64,000 nucleotides of DNA from Hymenobacter norwichensis DSM 15439 (GCF_000420705.1 NZ_ATVL01000009.1:558001-622000); one strand, 5' to 3'; counted from the stretch's first letter, positions 40,298-48,495 are shown. The notes: generated by a model from the sequence alone, not told the origin. Numbers and translations are program-made.

Positions 40298-40724
40298 GCT
40301 GCTCAGGTTCTCGCGGCTTAAGCGGTTGGCGGGCCAGCCAGTCGTAGGCATCAAGCCCTTCCGTAAATACCGAGATATAAGGGACCGTAGAATTCTGAAT
40401 GATATCCAGCAAGGCACCACTAGCGGCCCAATCCCGGGCTACCACCCACGCAATATGGGTGATACCGGTTTCGGCAAGTTGCGGTAAGTAATCCGTACTC
40501 ACCCACTGTCCAATCTCGTCCCACCCGTCGTAGGCCAGACTACTATCACAAAGCAGACGAGAGCAAGACATTGTCTGCGCGTGGCGCATGAGGATAGCAC
40601 AGCTCTCCAAGGAAGATTCTGCATTATGTGTGCCCTGCCATTCTGCCTGGAGCCATTGAAAGAGCTCGTCGTAGCTCAACGTGAAGAATAGCGAGGCATA
40701 GATGGTTTTCGTCATCCTATACAT
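40275..40724 (-). CDS. STAS/SEC14-like small protein, copy 1
   Basis: The 149-residue soluble protein follows the pattern of Bacteroidota STAS/SEC14-like proteins: a first strand (SLFFTLSYDELFQWLQAEW), a helix, then RLLCDSSLAYDGWDEIGQWV, and a last strand-helix ITHIAWVVARDWAASGALL with FTEGLDAYDWLARQPL. It aligns in outline with the genes at 41493 and 42140. ATG at 40722-40724; a second at 40713-40715. Unlike those two it lies inside the element's inferred boundary. Function unknown; anti-anti-sigma-like or ligand-binding roles have been proposed for the fold. Confidence 0.7.
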   Translation of the reverse strand: MYRMTKTIYASLFFTLSYDELFQWLQAEWQGTHNAESSLESCAILMRHAQTMSCSRLLCDSSLAYDGWDEIGQWVSTDYLPQLAETGITHIAWVVARDWAASGALLDIIQNSTVPYISVFTEGLDAYDWLARQPLKPREPEQPMLPSMT

Positions 40725-40899
40725 ACGGCGATAAGCTCAGCTATAAATACGGATATTAAAACGGGATTAATACAGTGGAGCTAGCAGCTGCGCAGTAGCA
40801 GGATATTTTGCTGTCCTTTTCGGGGCTTGGTCGGGAGGTGAGCTTTGATTTCTTCAACTCCATGTTCACCTCATCCTCAGACCCATAAAACTCTATTTA

Positions 40900-41319
40900 G
40901 TGGGCGCCTGCCTGGCGACTGCTCTGTTACTCCAGACCCAGGTGATGGCCCAGGCCCCTCCCGACCTCACGGTGGAAGTGATGACGTCTGCTCACGACAA
41001 GTGCAACCACCTGCTTGGGCTAAGCACCAGCCTCGACACTGTTGACTTATCGCTGCATACTGCTTCCTCGATGCTGCGCGCTGAAGTAGGCCCACCGCGT
41101 TACGACTACCGTAATGCGCGCCGGGTGAAGCGTAAGTACAACCGGGTCAAGCGCTACTACCGGCACCTTAACCGCCACGACAAACGTGACCTGCAAAAGG
41201 AGAGCCACCGCCAGTACCAGCTGCAACGCCGGCAGAGTATCCAGCAGGAAAAGCAGCAACAAAAGGAGCTAAACAAGCGGCCAACGGAGGCTGAGCAGAA
41301 GCCCCGAAATCGGAATTAG
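40900..41319 (+). CDS. Highly basic secreted protein, start codon uncertain
   Basis: The hydrophobic leader (VGACLATALLLQTQVMAQ) is followed by APPDLTVEVMTSAHDKCNHL and then an extremely basic, Tyr/Arg/Lys-rich half (RRVKRKYNRVKRYYRHLNRH, then RQYQLQRRQSIQQEKQQQ). The first usable start is GTG 40900. ATA-AAA at 40885 stands where a natural Met-Lys start would be expected, so the original ATG may be mutated. It might bind nucleic acid or acidic polymers, but this is only composition. It is the last gene before the right repeat. Confidence 0.5.
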   Translation: MGACLATALLLQTQVMAQAPPDLTVEVMTSAHDKCNHLLGLSTSLDTVDLSLHTASSMLRAEVGPPRYDYRNARRVKRKYNRVKRYYRHLNRHDKRDLQKESHRQYQLQRRQSIQQEKQQQKELNKRPTEAEQKPRNRN

Positions 41320-41341
41320 TGGCAGAGATTATCCTTGGAAT

Positions 41342-41364
41342 CAGCCCCCAAAACAGCCCCAAAA
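41342..41364. repeat. Two CAGCCCC repeats near the right end of the element
   Basis: CAGCCCCCAAAA (41342-41353) and CAGCCCCAAAA (41354-41364) lie in tandem 50 bases inside the right direct repeat. They share the GCCCC core with the triple repeat at the left end and could be the right-arm integrase sites. Confidence 0.35.
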
Positions 41365-41409
41365 TATGAATAATACTTATTGAGGACATTTATTAAGGAT
41401 ATATCTGAT

Positions 41410-41487
41410 TCGGATAGGGGCGGCTTTTTTTGTGCCCTCCTATTGGGTACTAACGAAAAGGCCTTCTGCGCATGGCAGAAGGCCTTT
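41410..41487 (+). repeat. Right copy (attR-like) of the element-bounding direct repeat
   Basis: Core GGGGCGGC-T7-GTGC at 41417-41435. After a similar distance comes the palindrome containing GGCCTTCTGCGCATG, matching the arrangement of the left copy. The right copy merges with the terminator of the gene at 41493. Confidence 0.55.
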
Positions 41488-41490
41488 TCG
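41454..41490 (-). terminator. Terminator of the STAS-like gene at 41493
   Basis: Perfect 16-bp arms (41454-41469 and 41475-41490) around GCATG. On the minus strand the stem is immediately downstream of the stop codon at 41493 and ends in a CCTTTTCG tail. Confidence 0.75.
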
Positions 41491-41492
41491 TT

Positions 41493-41915
41493 TTACTGCG
41501 CGGCAGCTTGCTGCGCTACCCGTAACCATTCGAGCCCCTCAATAATACTGTCGAAGATGCGCATTTGGAGTTGCTCTCCAACATCAAGATGCATGTTGCG
41601 AGCCGAATAGGCAGCGAAGGAATCAGGGCTTACGACATGAGCGAAGTGAGAAAGACCGGCTTCGCGTACGCGCGGTACCCAATCGGTAGTGAGCCATTCT
41701 AGTGCGTGGTCCCAAGGGCCAACTACTTTGCTATTGTCATTGAGTAAAAAGTGGCATTTGTGCTCGGCAATGACGCTCAAGCAAGTATTGGCACCGGCGA
41801 CAATGCCCGAAAAAGCTTGGTAGCCGGCCCACTCATTGTATACTAACTGGCTGGCTTTATGGTATTCAATAGTTAAGAACACCTCGCCAAACGCATTACG
41901 CATTTCGGTTTTCAT
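41493..41915 (-). CDS. STAS/SEC14-like small protein, copy 2
   Basis: The 140-residue product reads NAFGEVFLTIEYHKASQLVY, then CLSVIAEHKCHFLLNDNSKV, WLTTDWVPRVREAGLSHFAH and IEGLEWLRVAQQAAAQ. It shares the strand-helix order and the WLxTDxxP segment with copy 1 (WVSTDYLPQL). ATG at 41913-41915. First gene outside the element on the right. The short AT-rich upstream gap (41916-42139) holds nothing else recognised. Confidence 0.75.
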   Translation of the reverse strand: MKTEMRNAFGEVFLTIEYHKASQLVYNEWAGYQAFSGIVAGANTCLSVIAEHKCHFLLNDNSKVVGPWDHALEWLTTDWVPRVREAGLSHFAHVVSPDSFAAYSARNMHLDVGEQLQMRIFDSIIEGLEWLRVAQQAAAQ

Positions 41916-42139
41916 GAAGTAATGCTATTTTTAAATATTGCTGGGGTGCGCGCAATGAGGAAGCAGAGTAAAGCTGTCAAGGTACTAACATACTATTTAG
42001 CTTCTACAGGCAGAAGTAAAGCAGCAAATGTTGCAGCACTGCGTGAAGTATTTCGTCTATTAGCCGACTTATTTTTGTGATTAATGTTATAATAAAAAAT
42101 ATCTAATATATGTTTATTCAATACTGTTATGTTTTATTT

Positions 42140-42544
42140 CTACTTATTGCCAGTGGCCCACGCTCTAGCTTGCAGAATATTGGTAAAAAGCTTGATTTCG
42201 AAGCCAATGACACCGCTCAACTGCTTGTACATCCACCCAATGGTGAGTCGGTTTAGGCTGTCTTCTGCTTCAAGCAGCGCAAAACGCCGTACACCCGTTG
42301 CCGCTAGGCTGGGCAGCATTTCCTCCCGAAGCCATTCTAAGTCGCGGGGCCGGACAGCGCCTAGGCGTCGGTCATCGGCTATCCAGCCGCGCACCTGATG
42401 CCGTTGCCCAAGTTGTAGGGCCACTGCAATTGAACGACGAAAATCAGTGCTATTAGCATAGCCTAGCCATTCGGTTTCAATGGTAGGAACCGGGTCTTGG
42501 TGCAGGTAAAGGTTAAGGTACGGTTCGGTAGACAACAAATCCAT
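42140..42544 (-). CDS. STAS/SEC14-like small protein, copy 3
   Basis: The 134-residue product reads MDLLSTEPYLNLYLHQDPVP, then TEWLGYANSTDFRRSIAVAL, RGWIADDRRLGAVRPRDLEW and MLPSLAATGVRRFALLEAED, ending in a helix QARAWATGNK. It follows the same plan as copies 1 and 2 (RxxIADxRxLG, LxWLxxExLPxLAxxGVxRxA) and is closest to the commonly seen family members. ATG at 42542-42544. Confidence 0.75.
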   Translation of the reverse strand: MDLLSTEPYLNLYLHQDPVPTIETEWLGYANSTDFRRSIAVALQLGQRHQVRGWIADDRRLGAVRPRDLEWLREEMLPSLAATGVRRFALLEAEDSLNRLTIGWMYKQLSGVIGFEIKLFTNILQARAWATGNK

Positions 42545-42831
42545 GGCACTGCGAGTGAGAGGGGTGGGGCAATCATATGTATACGATACGCACTACACAC
42601 CATTCCGGCGGCGTACGGTTACGTAGCGAGGCCGAAAGCTTGTCACAAGTGCATCTATGTAAGAGGGTATTCACCTCTTTTGCTGGCAGGTTGCTACTTC
42701 TCTTGGCCTGAAGTGGTGTTTTTGCGAAAGCAGCACTGTCTGTAAAGATTATTCTTGATTTTTGTGGGTCCTGCTTTCCGCACGCAGCTGGCTATCAGGC
42801 AGCCGGTCCACCCGTTCTACCATTTTGCTCT

Positions 42832-44040
42832 ATGATTCACTTGTCCTATTCGCGCCGCCGTTTTCTGCACGCTACAGGCTTTGGCCTAGCTCTGGCTTTA
42901 GGTGCTTTAAGTGGTTGTACCCGGCTAATGCCCGGCGGCACCCAAGCCGCCGCCGATTATCTCGTTTACATTGGTACCAACGTTAGCTCAGAAGCCGAGA
43001 ATACGATATTTCTGTACCGATTAAACCCTACTACCGGCGCCTTAACCCCGGTGAGTAGTCTGCAAGGAGGCGCTAGCCCTACCTACCTAACCATGGATGC
43101 CAAGCGGCAGCATCTGTACGCCGTAAACGAAACCAACGAGTTTCAGGGAGCTAAAAGCGGGGCGGTCAGCGCCTTTGCGGTCAACCAACAGACCGGTGGC
43201 ATCACGCGGCTCAGCCAGCAACCTTCGCGGGGAGGGTCGCCGTGCTACATCAGCCTCGACCGTAGCGACAAGGCGGTGCTGGTGGCCAACTATGCGGGTG
43301 GCAACGTGAGCATGCTACCCGTGGAAGCCGATGGCCGAGTGGGTGCCCCAACAGCATTCGACCAGCACGAGGGCAGCGGGCCACACAAAAACCAGACAGC
43401 AGCCCATGCCCACTGCATTATTCCAGACCCAGCCAACAAATACGCCTTTGCCGTGGATTTGGGCACGGATAAGGTATACACCTACACCCTCAACCCAGCG
43501 CAGGGCCAGCTCACGGCTCGGCCGGAGCCGGCTTTCACGGCCAAGCCTGGGGCCGGGCCGCGCCACCTCACGTTTCATCCCAACGGCCGGTACGCCTACC
43601 TCATCAACGAGCTGAACTCCACGGTAACGGCGCTGGCCTATGATGCCGTGCAGGGTAGCTTCCGCGAGCTACAAACGCTATCCACGCTGCCAGGCGGGTT
43701 TACGGAAAACAATTCCTGCGCCGACATTCACGTGTCGCCCGATGGTAAGTTTTTGTACGCTTCCAATCGGGGCCACAACAGCATTGCCGTATTCAGCATT
43801 GATGGCAGCAGCCACCTAACTCTCATCCAGCACGAAAGCACCCAGGGTAAAACACCGCGCAACTTCACGCTCGACCCCGCTGGCCGTTTGTTGTTGGTAG
43901 GCAACCAGAATTCCAACAACGTATTCACTTACTACGTTGATCAGAAATCGGGCAAGCTGCGTCCTACTGGCCAATCTATCAGTGTTGCGTCGCCAATGTA
44001 CCTGCTGGTTACGGCTGACTTCACCAAGGCTAATAAGTAG
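42832..44040 (+). CDS. Exported lactonase family beta-propeller (6-phosphogluconolactonase-like)
   Basis: The 402-residue seven-bladed propeller of the YbhE/Pgl-type lactonase family reads YLVYIGTNVSSEAENTIFLY, with repeated blades such as HLYAVNETNEF, FHPNGRYAYLINELNSTVTA and SPDGKFLYASNRGHNSIAVF. The N-terminus has a twin-arginine motif (SRRRFLHATG) followed by a hydrophobic stretch ending LSGC, so it may be a Tat-exported lipoprotein. Sugar lactone hydrolysis is inferred from the family; export argues against a pentose-phosphate role. ATG at 42832 lies four bases after TTTG. Confidence 0.85.
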   Translation: MIHLSYSRRRFLHATGFGLALALGALSGCTRLMPGGTQAAADYLVYIGTNVSSEAENTIFLYRLNPTTGALTPVSSLQGGASPTYLTMDAKRQHLYAVNETNEFQGAKSGAVSAFAVNQQTGGITRLSQQPSRGGSPCYISLDRSDKAVLVANYAGGNVSMLPVEADGRVGAPTAFDQHEGSGPHKNQTAAHAHCIIPDPANKYAFAVDLGTDKVYTYTLNPAQGQLTARPEPAFTAKPGAGPRHLTFHPNGRYAYLINELNSTVTALAYDAVQGSFRELQTLSTLPGGFTENNSCADIHVSPDGKFLYASNRGHNSIAVFSIDGSSHLTLIQHESTQGKTPRNFTLDPAGRLLLVGNQNSNNVFTYYVDQKSGKLRPTGQSISVASPMYLLVTADFTKANK

Positions 44041-44082
44041 CGCAGAATAGATGCTTGGATTTTTCTGCGCTACTTATTAGCC
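44028..44082. terminator. Perfect 20-bp inverted repeat overlapping the lactonase stop codon
   Basis: Arms 44028-44047 and 44063-44082 are perfectly complementary with a 15-base loop. The left arm includes the last codons and stop (44038-44040) of the lactonase gene; the right arm ends five bases before the stop of the convergent gene at 44087. It would terminate both transcripts. Confidence 0.7.
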
Positions 44083-44086
44083 GGCG

Positions 44087-44449
44087 CTAGTTGAACGGTA
44101 CCAAAGCAGCCAGCAAGGGAGTAGTGACTTGGCGCCAGGAAGCATAAGTCAATGGTGCGCTGGCTGCGTCTTGGTGGTACTCAGCTTCGCGCTTTGCGGA
44201 GCTTAACCAGTTCATCAATACGTCTTTATCAGGAATAGGGGAGTCGGAGCGGGAGTAGGTGGGCCATAGCTCAGTGGGCCATTGGTGCAGGAAATACTCG
44301 GCCTGATCGGCAATGCGGGCTAGCCGGGCGGCGGCATACGGCGTATGATGGGGAATGAGCCGCGCCGCACGGTATAGGTCGCGCAGAGCTGCCTGGTAGG
44401 CAGCAGTGGGGGAAGGAACCGGCTGGTTGGAAGAAAGAAGGTTGCTCAT
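44087..44449 (-). CDS. Hypothetical protein (120 residues)
   Basis: Soluble helical protein from ATG 44447-44449: AAYQAALRDLYRAARLIPHH, then ARIADQAEYFLHQWPTELW, and a closing segment YASWRQVTTPLLAALVPFN. The late Trp followed by a helix faintly recalls the three paralogues in the element, but the remainder does not, so I do not claim homology. Convergent with the lactonase gene. Confidence 0.6.
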   Translation of the reverse strand: MSNLLSSNQPVPSPTAAYQAALRDLYRAARLIPHHTPYAAARLARIADQAEYFLHQWPTELWPTYSRSDSPIPDKDVLMNWLSSAKREAEYHQDAASAPLTYASWRQVTTPLLAALVPFN

Positions 44450-44546
44450 GAACTGTCATTTACGACAGCGAAAAACCCTGCGGATTGCGTGATTTAAAGG
44501 ATAATCAGAAAAAAATCGAGACGGAATTATCTGCTTGGCGCTGGCG

Positions 44547-45059
44547 TTAGAGTTTGGTTTGAGTGGGTAGCTGAAGGGGTAGTTGTGCGTCGTCGTCCAA
44601 TACTTCGGCACTGGTTCCGTGGTCGGGTACCAGGCGTTTCCACACCAGCTGTTTCAGCTCTTCCAGCCGTAGCAAGCTTTCCTGCACGGTACCATTAGCG
44701 CGGAGTTTATCAAAGAAACCGGTGCGCTGCCCTACGTTCACCATTTGTTCCAGCACGAAAGGTAGAATCCAGCCGATAACGCTGGAGGCCAGCACTCCGC
44801 GCAGCCCCAGGCGCACCAGTAGCCGGGCCGCCATCCGCTCTAGCAGTAGCGCCCGAGCGGCCGGCAAGGCTTTGTTACTCAAAAAGTCAGCCACTAGCTT
44901 GGCGTTGCCTTTCTTCACCTCGGCCCGCAGTACATCCTGAATAGCCTCAAGAGCGGAGGCAGCGGCCTTACGAAATAGGCGGCCGGTTTGCCAGGCCGCC
45001 ATGCCCGTTAGCTGGCCGGCGGTACGCAGGAAATGGGGGAGGAGGGTTAGCTTCTTCAT
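44547..45059 (-). CDS. Membrane-associated hypothetical protein (170 residues)
   Basis: ATG at 45057-45059 (MKKLTLLPHFLRTAGQLTGM). It is helical, with one likely membrane segment (LGLRGVLASSVIGWILPFVL, about residues 92-111), a basic middle, and a C-terminus with LLRLEELKQLVWKRLVPDHG ending in Gln/Thr-rich sequence. It overlaps nothing real upstream; the quinone oxidoreductase starts divergently at 45190. I do not know the family. Confidence 0.6.
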   Translation of the reverse strand: MKKLTLLPHFLRTAGQLTGMAAWQTGRLFRKAAASALEAIQDVLRAEVKKGNAKLVADFLSNKALPAARALLLERMAARLLVRLGLRGVLASSVIGWILPFVLEQMVNVGQRTGFFDKLRANGTVQESLLRLEELKQLVWKRLVPDHGTSAEVLDDDAQLPLQLPTQTKL

Positions 45060-45189
45060 GAGGAGGCAAGAAACAGAAAATGCGGCAGTAAGGCAGCGCC
45101 CAGCGGCTATTCCGCGTACTGTGAACGAGCTGGCAGGGTTGCCAGCCCGTTCCCATACGTGCCACCTGGGTGGTACGCTGTCTTCTGCC

Positions 45190-46167
45190 ATGAATTCTAT
45201 TATTATCACCCAGCCTGGTGGCCCCGAGGTGCTACATCTGCAAGCCTCCCCTACGCCCGTACCAGCGGCACACGAAGTCCTGATTCAGGTGCACGCCGCC
45301 GGCGTCAACCGCCCCGACGTGTTGCTGCGGCAAGGCAAGTATGCCGGCTCCGGCGACGTATCGGGCTCGGTGCCCGGCTTGGAAGTGGCCGGTACGGTGG
45401 TGCAGTGCGGGGCGGCCGTCACGCGCTGGCAACCCGGCAACCAGGTATGCGCGCTGCTAGCGGCCGGGGGTTACGCCGAGTACGCCGTAGCCGACGCCCG
45501 CCACTGCCTGCCCATGCCCACCGGCTGGAGCTACATTGAAGCCGCCAGCTTGCCCGAAACCGTGTTTACCGTGTGGCACAACGTGTTTCAGCGGGGCCAG
45601 CTGCTACCCGGCGAAACACTGTTGGTACACGGGGGAAGCAGTGGCATTGGTATTACGGCCGTACAACTAGCCCACGCGCTGGGCAGCAAAGTAGTGGCTA
45701 CGGTAGGCAGCGCCGCTAAGGCCGCCGCCGTGCGCGCACTGGGCGCCGATGTAGTGGTGAACTACAAAGAGCAAGATTTCGAGGCTGAAGTGCAAGCCCT
45801 TGGCGGCGCCGATGTGGTGCTGGATATGATAGGCGGTGACTACACCCCCAAAAACCTACGCCTGCTCCGCGACGATGGCCGCTTGGTGTTCATCAATGCC
45901 ATGCAGGGTGGCCTGGCCGAGTTTAATGCCTTAGATGTGATGCGTCGCCGTCTCACCATCAGCGGCAGCACCCTACGCCCCCGCTCCGCCGATTTCAAGG
46001 CCACGCTGGCCGCCGAGGTGGAGCGGCACGTCTGGCCGCTGCTGGAACAGGGCAAGTTTCGGCCCGTTGTTTTTCGCACGTTCCCGTTGGCCGAAGCCGC
46101 TGCTGCGCATCAGTTACTGGAAAGCAGTGCGCATATCGGCAAGATTGTGCTGGTAGCTAGCACCTAG
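45190..46167 (+). CDS. NAD(P)H-dependent quinone oxidoreductase, zinc-independent MDR family (PIG3/QOR-like)
   Basis: The 325-residue medium-chain reductase starts at ATG 45190. The N-terminal GroES-like domain includes VLIQVHAAGVNRPDVLLRQG and VPGLEVAGTVV. The nucleotide-binding domain carries LLVHGGSSGIGITAVQLAHA, matching the AxxGxxG pattern of quinone reductases, then VVLDMIGGDYTPKNLRLLR. No structural-zinc cysteines are present. It probably reduces quinones or enones with NADPH. Divergent from the gene at 44547. Confidence 0.93.
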   Translation: MNSIIITQPGGPEVLHLQASPTPVPAAHEVLIQVHAAGVNRPDVLLRQGKYAGSGDVSGSVPGLEVAGTVVQCGAAVTRWQPGNQVCALLAAGGYAEYAVADARHCLPMPTGWSYIEAASLPETVFTVWHNVFQRGQLLPGETLLVHGGSSGIGITAVQLAHALGSKVVATVGSAAKAAAVRALGADVVVNYKEQDFEAEVQALGGADVVLDMIGGDYTPKNLRLLRDDGRLVFINAMQGGLAEFNALDVMRRRLTISGSTLRPRSADFKATLAAEVERHVWPLLEQGKFRPVVFRTFPLAEAAAAHQLLESSAHIGKIVLVAST

Positions 46168-46336
46168 CGGCAGGGGCGGTGGCAGGAGCCATTGCTGCGC
46201 GCTGACTGCCACCTGATTTACCGGCCCTCTGCCCGAAAAGACCGTCAAATTTACAGGAGTTGCGTATAAGCTCATCCTTAAGTTTTGGTTTTGAAAACCT
46301 GCCGCTCTCTGCCCAACCTCTTGCACGCTTTCCCCC

Positions 46337-46999
46337 ATGAAAATTGCTTTACTCATCGGATCAACCGGGTTGGTTGGTAACTACCTGCTGCGCCAATTGC
46401 TATCCGACGACCGTTTCACCACCGTCAAAGTATTTGCGCGCCGGTCCACGGGTTTTCAAAATCCGGCGAAGCTAGAAGAGCACATCGTCGATTTTGATAC
46501 GCCCGAAAAATGGCAGCACTTGCTTACCGGCGACGTGCTGTTTTCGGCCCTAGGAACCACCTTGCGCCAAGCCGGCAGCCAGCAAGCCCAATACCGCGTC
46601 GATTATACTTACCAGTATCGCACGGCTGAAGCGGCGGCCCAAAACGACGTAAAAACCTACGTGTTGGTATCGGCTGCCTCCGCCGACCCCGATGCGTTTG
46701 TGTTTTACACCCGTATGAAAGGGGAATTAGAGCGCTCCGTGAAACGGCTGCCGTTTCAGCGCATCCGCATCATTCAGCCGGGTATGCTGGCTGGCAACCG
46801 CAAAGAGCCCCGGCTAGCTGAGCGGATTGCGCTGCCCCTGGCAGCTTTGGTTGCGCACTTGCCCGGCTTGTCACCGTACCGGCCCATTCATGGCCGCGAG
46901 GTAGCACAGGCCATGATTAACGCCGCTCTCGATGAAAAGCCAGGTATTCAGGTGGATAGCTTGGAAGGCGTATTCAGGCGCGCCAGCAAAGCAACCTAG
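46337..46999 (+). CDS. NAD(P)-binding Rossmann protein (HTATIP2-like oxidoreductase)
   Basis: The 220-residue short-chain-type protein starts IALLIGSTGLVGNYLLRQLL, a GxxGxxG dinucleotide motif at residues 8-13. TYQYRTAEAAAQNDVKTYVL and VSAASADPDAFVFYTRMKGE supply the Ser and Tyr-x-x-x-Lys positions, and IRIIQPGMLAGNRKEPR the usual Pro-Gly turn. The substrate is unknown. It is related in type to the gene at 51439. A strong terminator follows at 47037-47081. Confidence 0.9.
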   Translation: MKIALLIGSTGLVGNYLLRQLLSDDRFTTVKVFARRSTGFQNPAKLEEHIVDFDTPEKWQHLLTGDVLFSALGTTLRQAGSQQAQYRVDYTYQYRTAEAAAQNDVKTYVLVSAASADPDAFVFYTRMKGELERSVKRLPFQRIRIIQPGMLAGNRKEPRLAERIALPLAALVAHLPGLSPYRPIHGREVAQAMINAALDEKPGIQVDSLEGVFRRASKAT

Positions 47000-47036
47000 T
47001 GCCTACCGCTGCCGCTGTCTGCGCCTCCAAATAAGC

Positions 47037-47081
47037 AACCGGGCCGACCCAAAGCGCTTTGTGCTTCAGGTCGGCCCGGTT
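47037..47081 (+). terminator. Intrinsic terminator after the Rossmann gene
   Basis: Perfect 13-bp arms (47037-47049 and 47069-47081) with an inner AAGC/GCTT stem, followed by TTTGTT. It lies between convergent genes ending at 46999 and 47120. Confidence 0.8.
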
Positions 47082-47119
47082 TGTTACGGAAGCTAGCTGC
47101 TTCCTAGTCTGGACTCAGA

Positions 47120-47740
47120 CTACGCTTTGCGCCACTTGATGGAGCAGCCGATTGCCTTAGTAGAGTTGGTGGTGGCGGGCTTGCCGGCCAAGATTTCGGT
47201 CATAGCGTTTTCCACGTACTTGGTTTTCACCAGCTTGGCATCTTCCGAGTTGTCGTCGATGGCGCCAATGTAGCTCACTTTGAAGTCGTTGCTGCTGCCT
47301 TGGCGGGTGAGTACGTAGAGGTGTGGCGTGCGGGTGGCGCCGTAGGTTTGGGCCGTTTGCTGAGTTTCGTCGAAGAGGTAGGGGAACGGGTAGCTCTTGC
47401 TTTTGGACTGCGTCTGCATGGCTGCAAATGAGTCGCCGGGGGCAATGGCGGGGTCGTTGGGGTTAATGGCTACTACCGGATAGCCCTGGCTGGCGTACTT
47501 CTTGTGCAGGTCGATGATGCGGCTTTCGTAGGCTTTGGCGTAGGGGCAGGTGTTGCAGGTAAACACGACGATGTAGCCTTTGGCAGTCTTGTTGTCGCTG
47601 AGTGACACCATCTTACCATCTACGTTTTTGAGCTTGAAGTTGGCGGCTTTGTCGCCAACCTGGTAGCCGGCCATGGGGCGGATGTAGCTGCTGAGCACCA
47701 GCAGGAGACACGCGGCCAGAAAAGGAACGAGCTTTTTCAT
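47120..47740 (-). CDS. Exported peroxiredoxin-like thioredoxin-fold protein
   Basis: The 206-residue protein has a signal peptide (LVPFLAACLLLVLSSYIRPM), then AGYQVGDKAANFKLKNVDGK as in AhpC/TSA-type domains. The redox site is CNTCPYAKAYESR (CxxC within TCNTCPYA), and INPNDPAIAPGDSF and GATRTPHLYVL (cis-Pro region) complete the fold. This family is common in Bacteroidota as thioredoxin family protein, and a peroxide or thiol role is inferred. ATG at 47738-47740. Confidence 0.9.
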   Translation of the reverse strand: MKKLVPFLAACLLLVLSSYIRPMAGYQVGDKAANFKLKNVDGKMVSLSDNKTAKGYIVVFTCNTCPYAKAYESRIIDLHKKYASQGYPVVAINPNDPAIAPGDSFAAMQTQSKSKSYPFPYLFDETQQTAQTYGATRTPHLYVLTRQGSSNDFKVSYIGAIDDNSEDAKLVKTKYVENAMTEILAGKPATTNSTKAIGCSIKWRKA

Positions 47741-47789
47741 AGCAAGGAAAATAAAGTTGTAGGGAAGTGAAAACTAGTAGTGGCTGAAG

Positions 47790-48284
47790 TTACTTCAGGA
47801 ATTGCTGTACCGCGGCCGTTAGCTCCGGCTGGGTGAATTCTTTTTCGAAGGCGGCGCGCTTCTGCTTGCTGTTGTTGATGATCAGTGTAAATGGCAGTGC
47901 CCCCGACCATTTGCCGTCCACCTTGTCCATCCAGGAATTGGGGTCGGTTTCGTTAAGCAATACCACTTCCGATTTCAGACCGCGCTTGGCCACAAAGGGC
48001 TTCACTTTCTTGTCGAGCTGTGAGGCGTAATCCATGCTTACTAGCAGTACTTTCACTTTCTGCTTGGCAAAGGTGGTGTTCACCTGCTCGAAATACGGCA
48101 GTTCCTTCACGCAGGGGGCGCACCAAGTCGCCCAAAAGTTGATGACGTAGGTGGTATCGGTGTTGCGGCTGAGGCGCTTTTGCAGTTCGGGTAGCTTGAT
48201 GAGGGCCACTTGCTGCGCGTGGGCGGGGCTAGGTCCCGCCACGAAAAGAGCGGCGGCCAGCGCCGTGAGTTTCAGAAAATTCAT
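47790..48284 (-). CDS. TlpA-like periplasmic thioredoxin
   Basis: At 164 residues from ATG 48282-48284, it has a signal peptide (KLTALAAALFVAGPSPAHAQ) and the thioredoxin motif WCAPC within VINFWATWCAPCVKELPYF. GALPFTLIINN carries the cis-Pro. The open frame reaches 48443 without a leader. It lies 49 bases upstream of the other thioredoxin-fold gene, on its strand, so the two probably act in the same envelope redox pathway. A weak -7 box (TACCTTTC at 48298-48291) precedes it. Confidence 0.92.
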   Translation of the reverse strand: MNFLKLTALAAALFVAGPSPAHAQQVALIKLPELQKRLSRNTDTTYVINFWATWCAPCVKELPYFEQVNTTFAKQKVKVLLVSMDYASQLDKKVKPFVAKRGLKSEVVLLNETDPNSWMDKVDGKWSGALPFTLIINNSKQKRAAFEKEFTQPELTAAVQQFLK

Positions 48285-48495
48285 AGTTGAGAAAGGTAGT
48301 AAGCACAAAGACAGCCAGAAGCAGCAGAAGTTGCGGCCGTTGCGTGAAGCTGTAGCGCAACAAAGTAACGCCAAGTTTCCATACAGCAACTCGCTGAACC
48401 TCGTTGTTACAACACTGCAAAGCCCGTGGTTCATCAAGTGCATAAGGCCCCGGCTTGGTGCTACATTCCACTACCCGGCAACAACGAACCTTCCG

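Larger units (their letters stand above)
32237..41435. mobile_element. Putative degenerate integrative element of about 9.2 kb next to glnN
   Basis: It is bracketed by direct repeats at 32230-32308 and 41410-41487. A tyrosine integrase lies directly inside the left end, in the orientation usual for elements whose integrase abuts the attachment site. Cargo includes phage-derived and unrecognised small genes, a serine recombinase and at least three broken genes, whereas flanking chromosomal genes are intact. If the element is removed, the glnN terminator joins the intergenic space before the convergent gene at 41493, a sensible chromosomal arrangement. The element appears immobile because its integrase is broken. 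The boundaries are inferred. Confidence 0.6.

Noticed and set aside
44087..44449. Fourth member of the small helical paralogue family
   Set aside because: Only the last 20 residues resemble the family; the N-terminal LLxxLRxTL pattern is missing.
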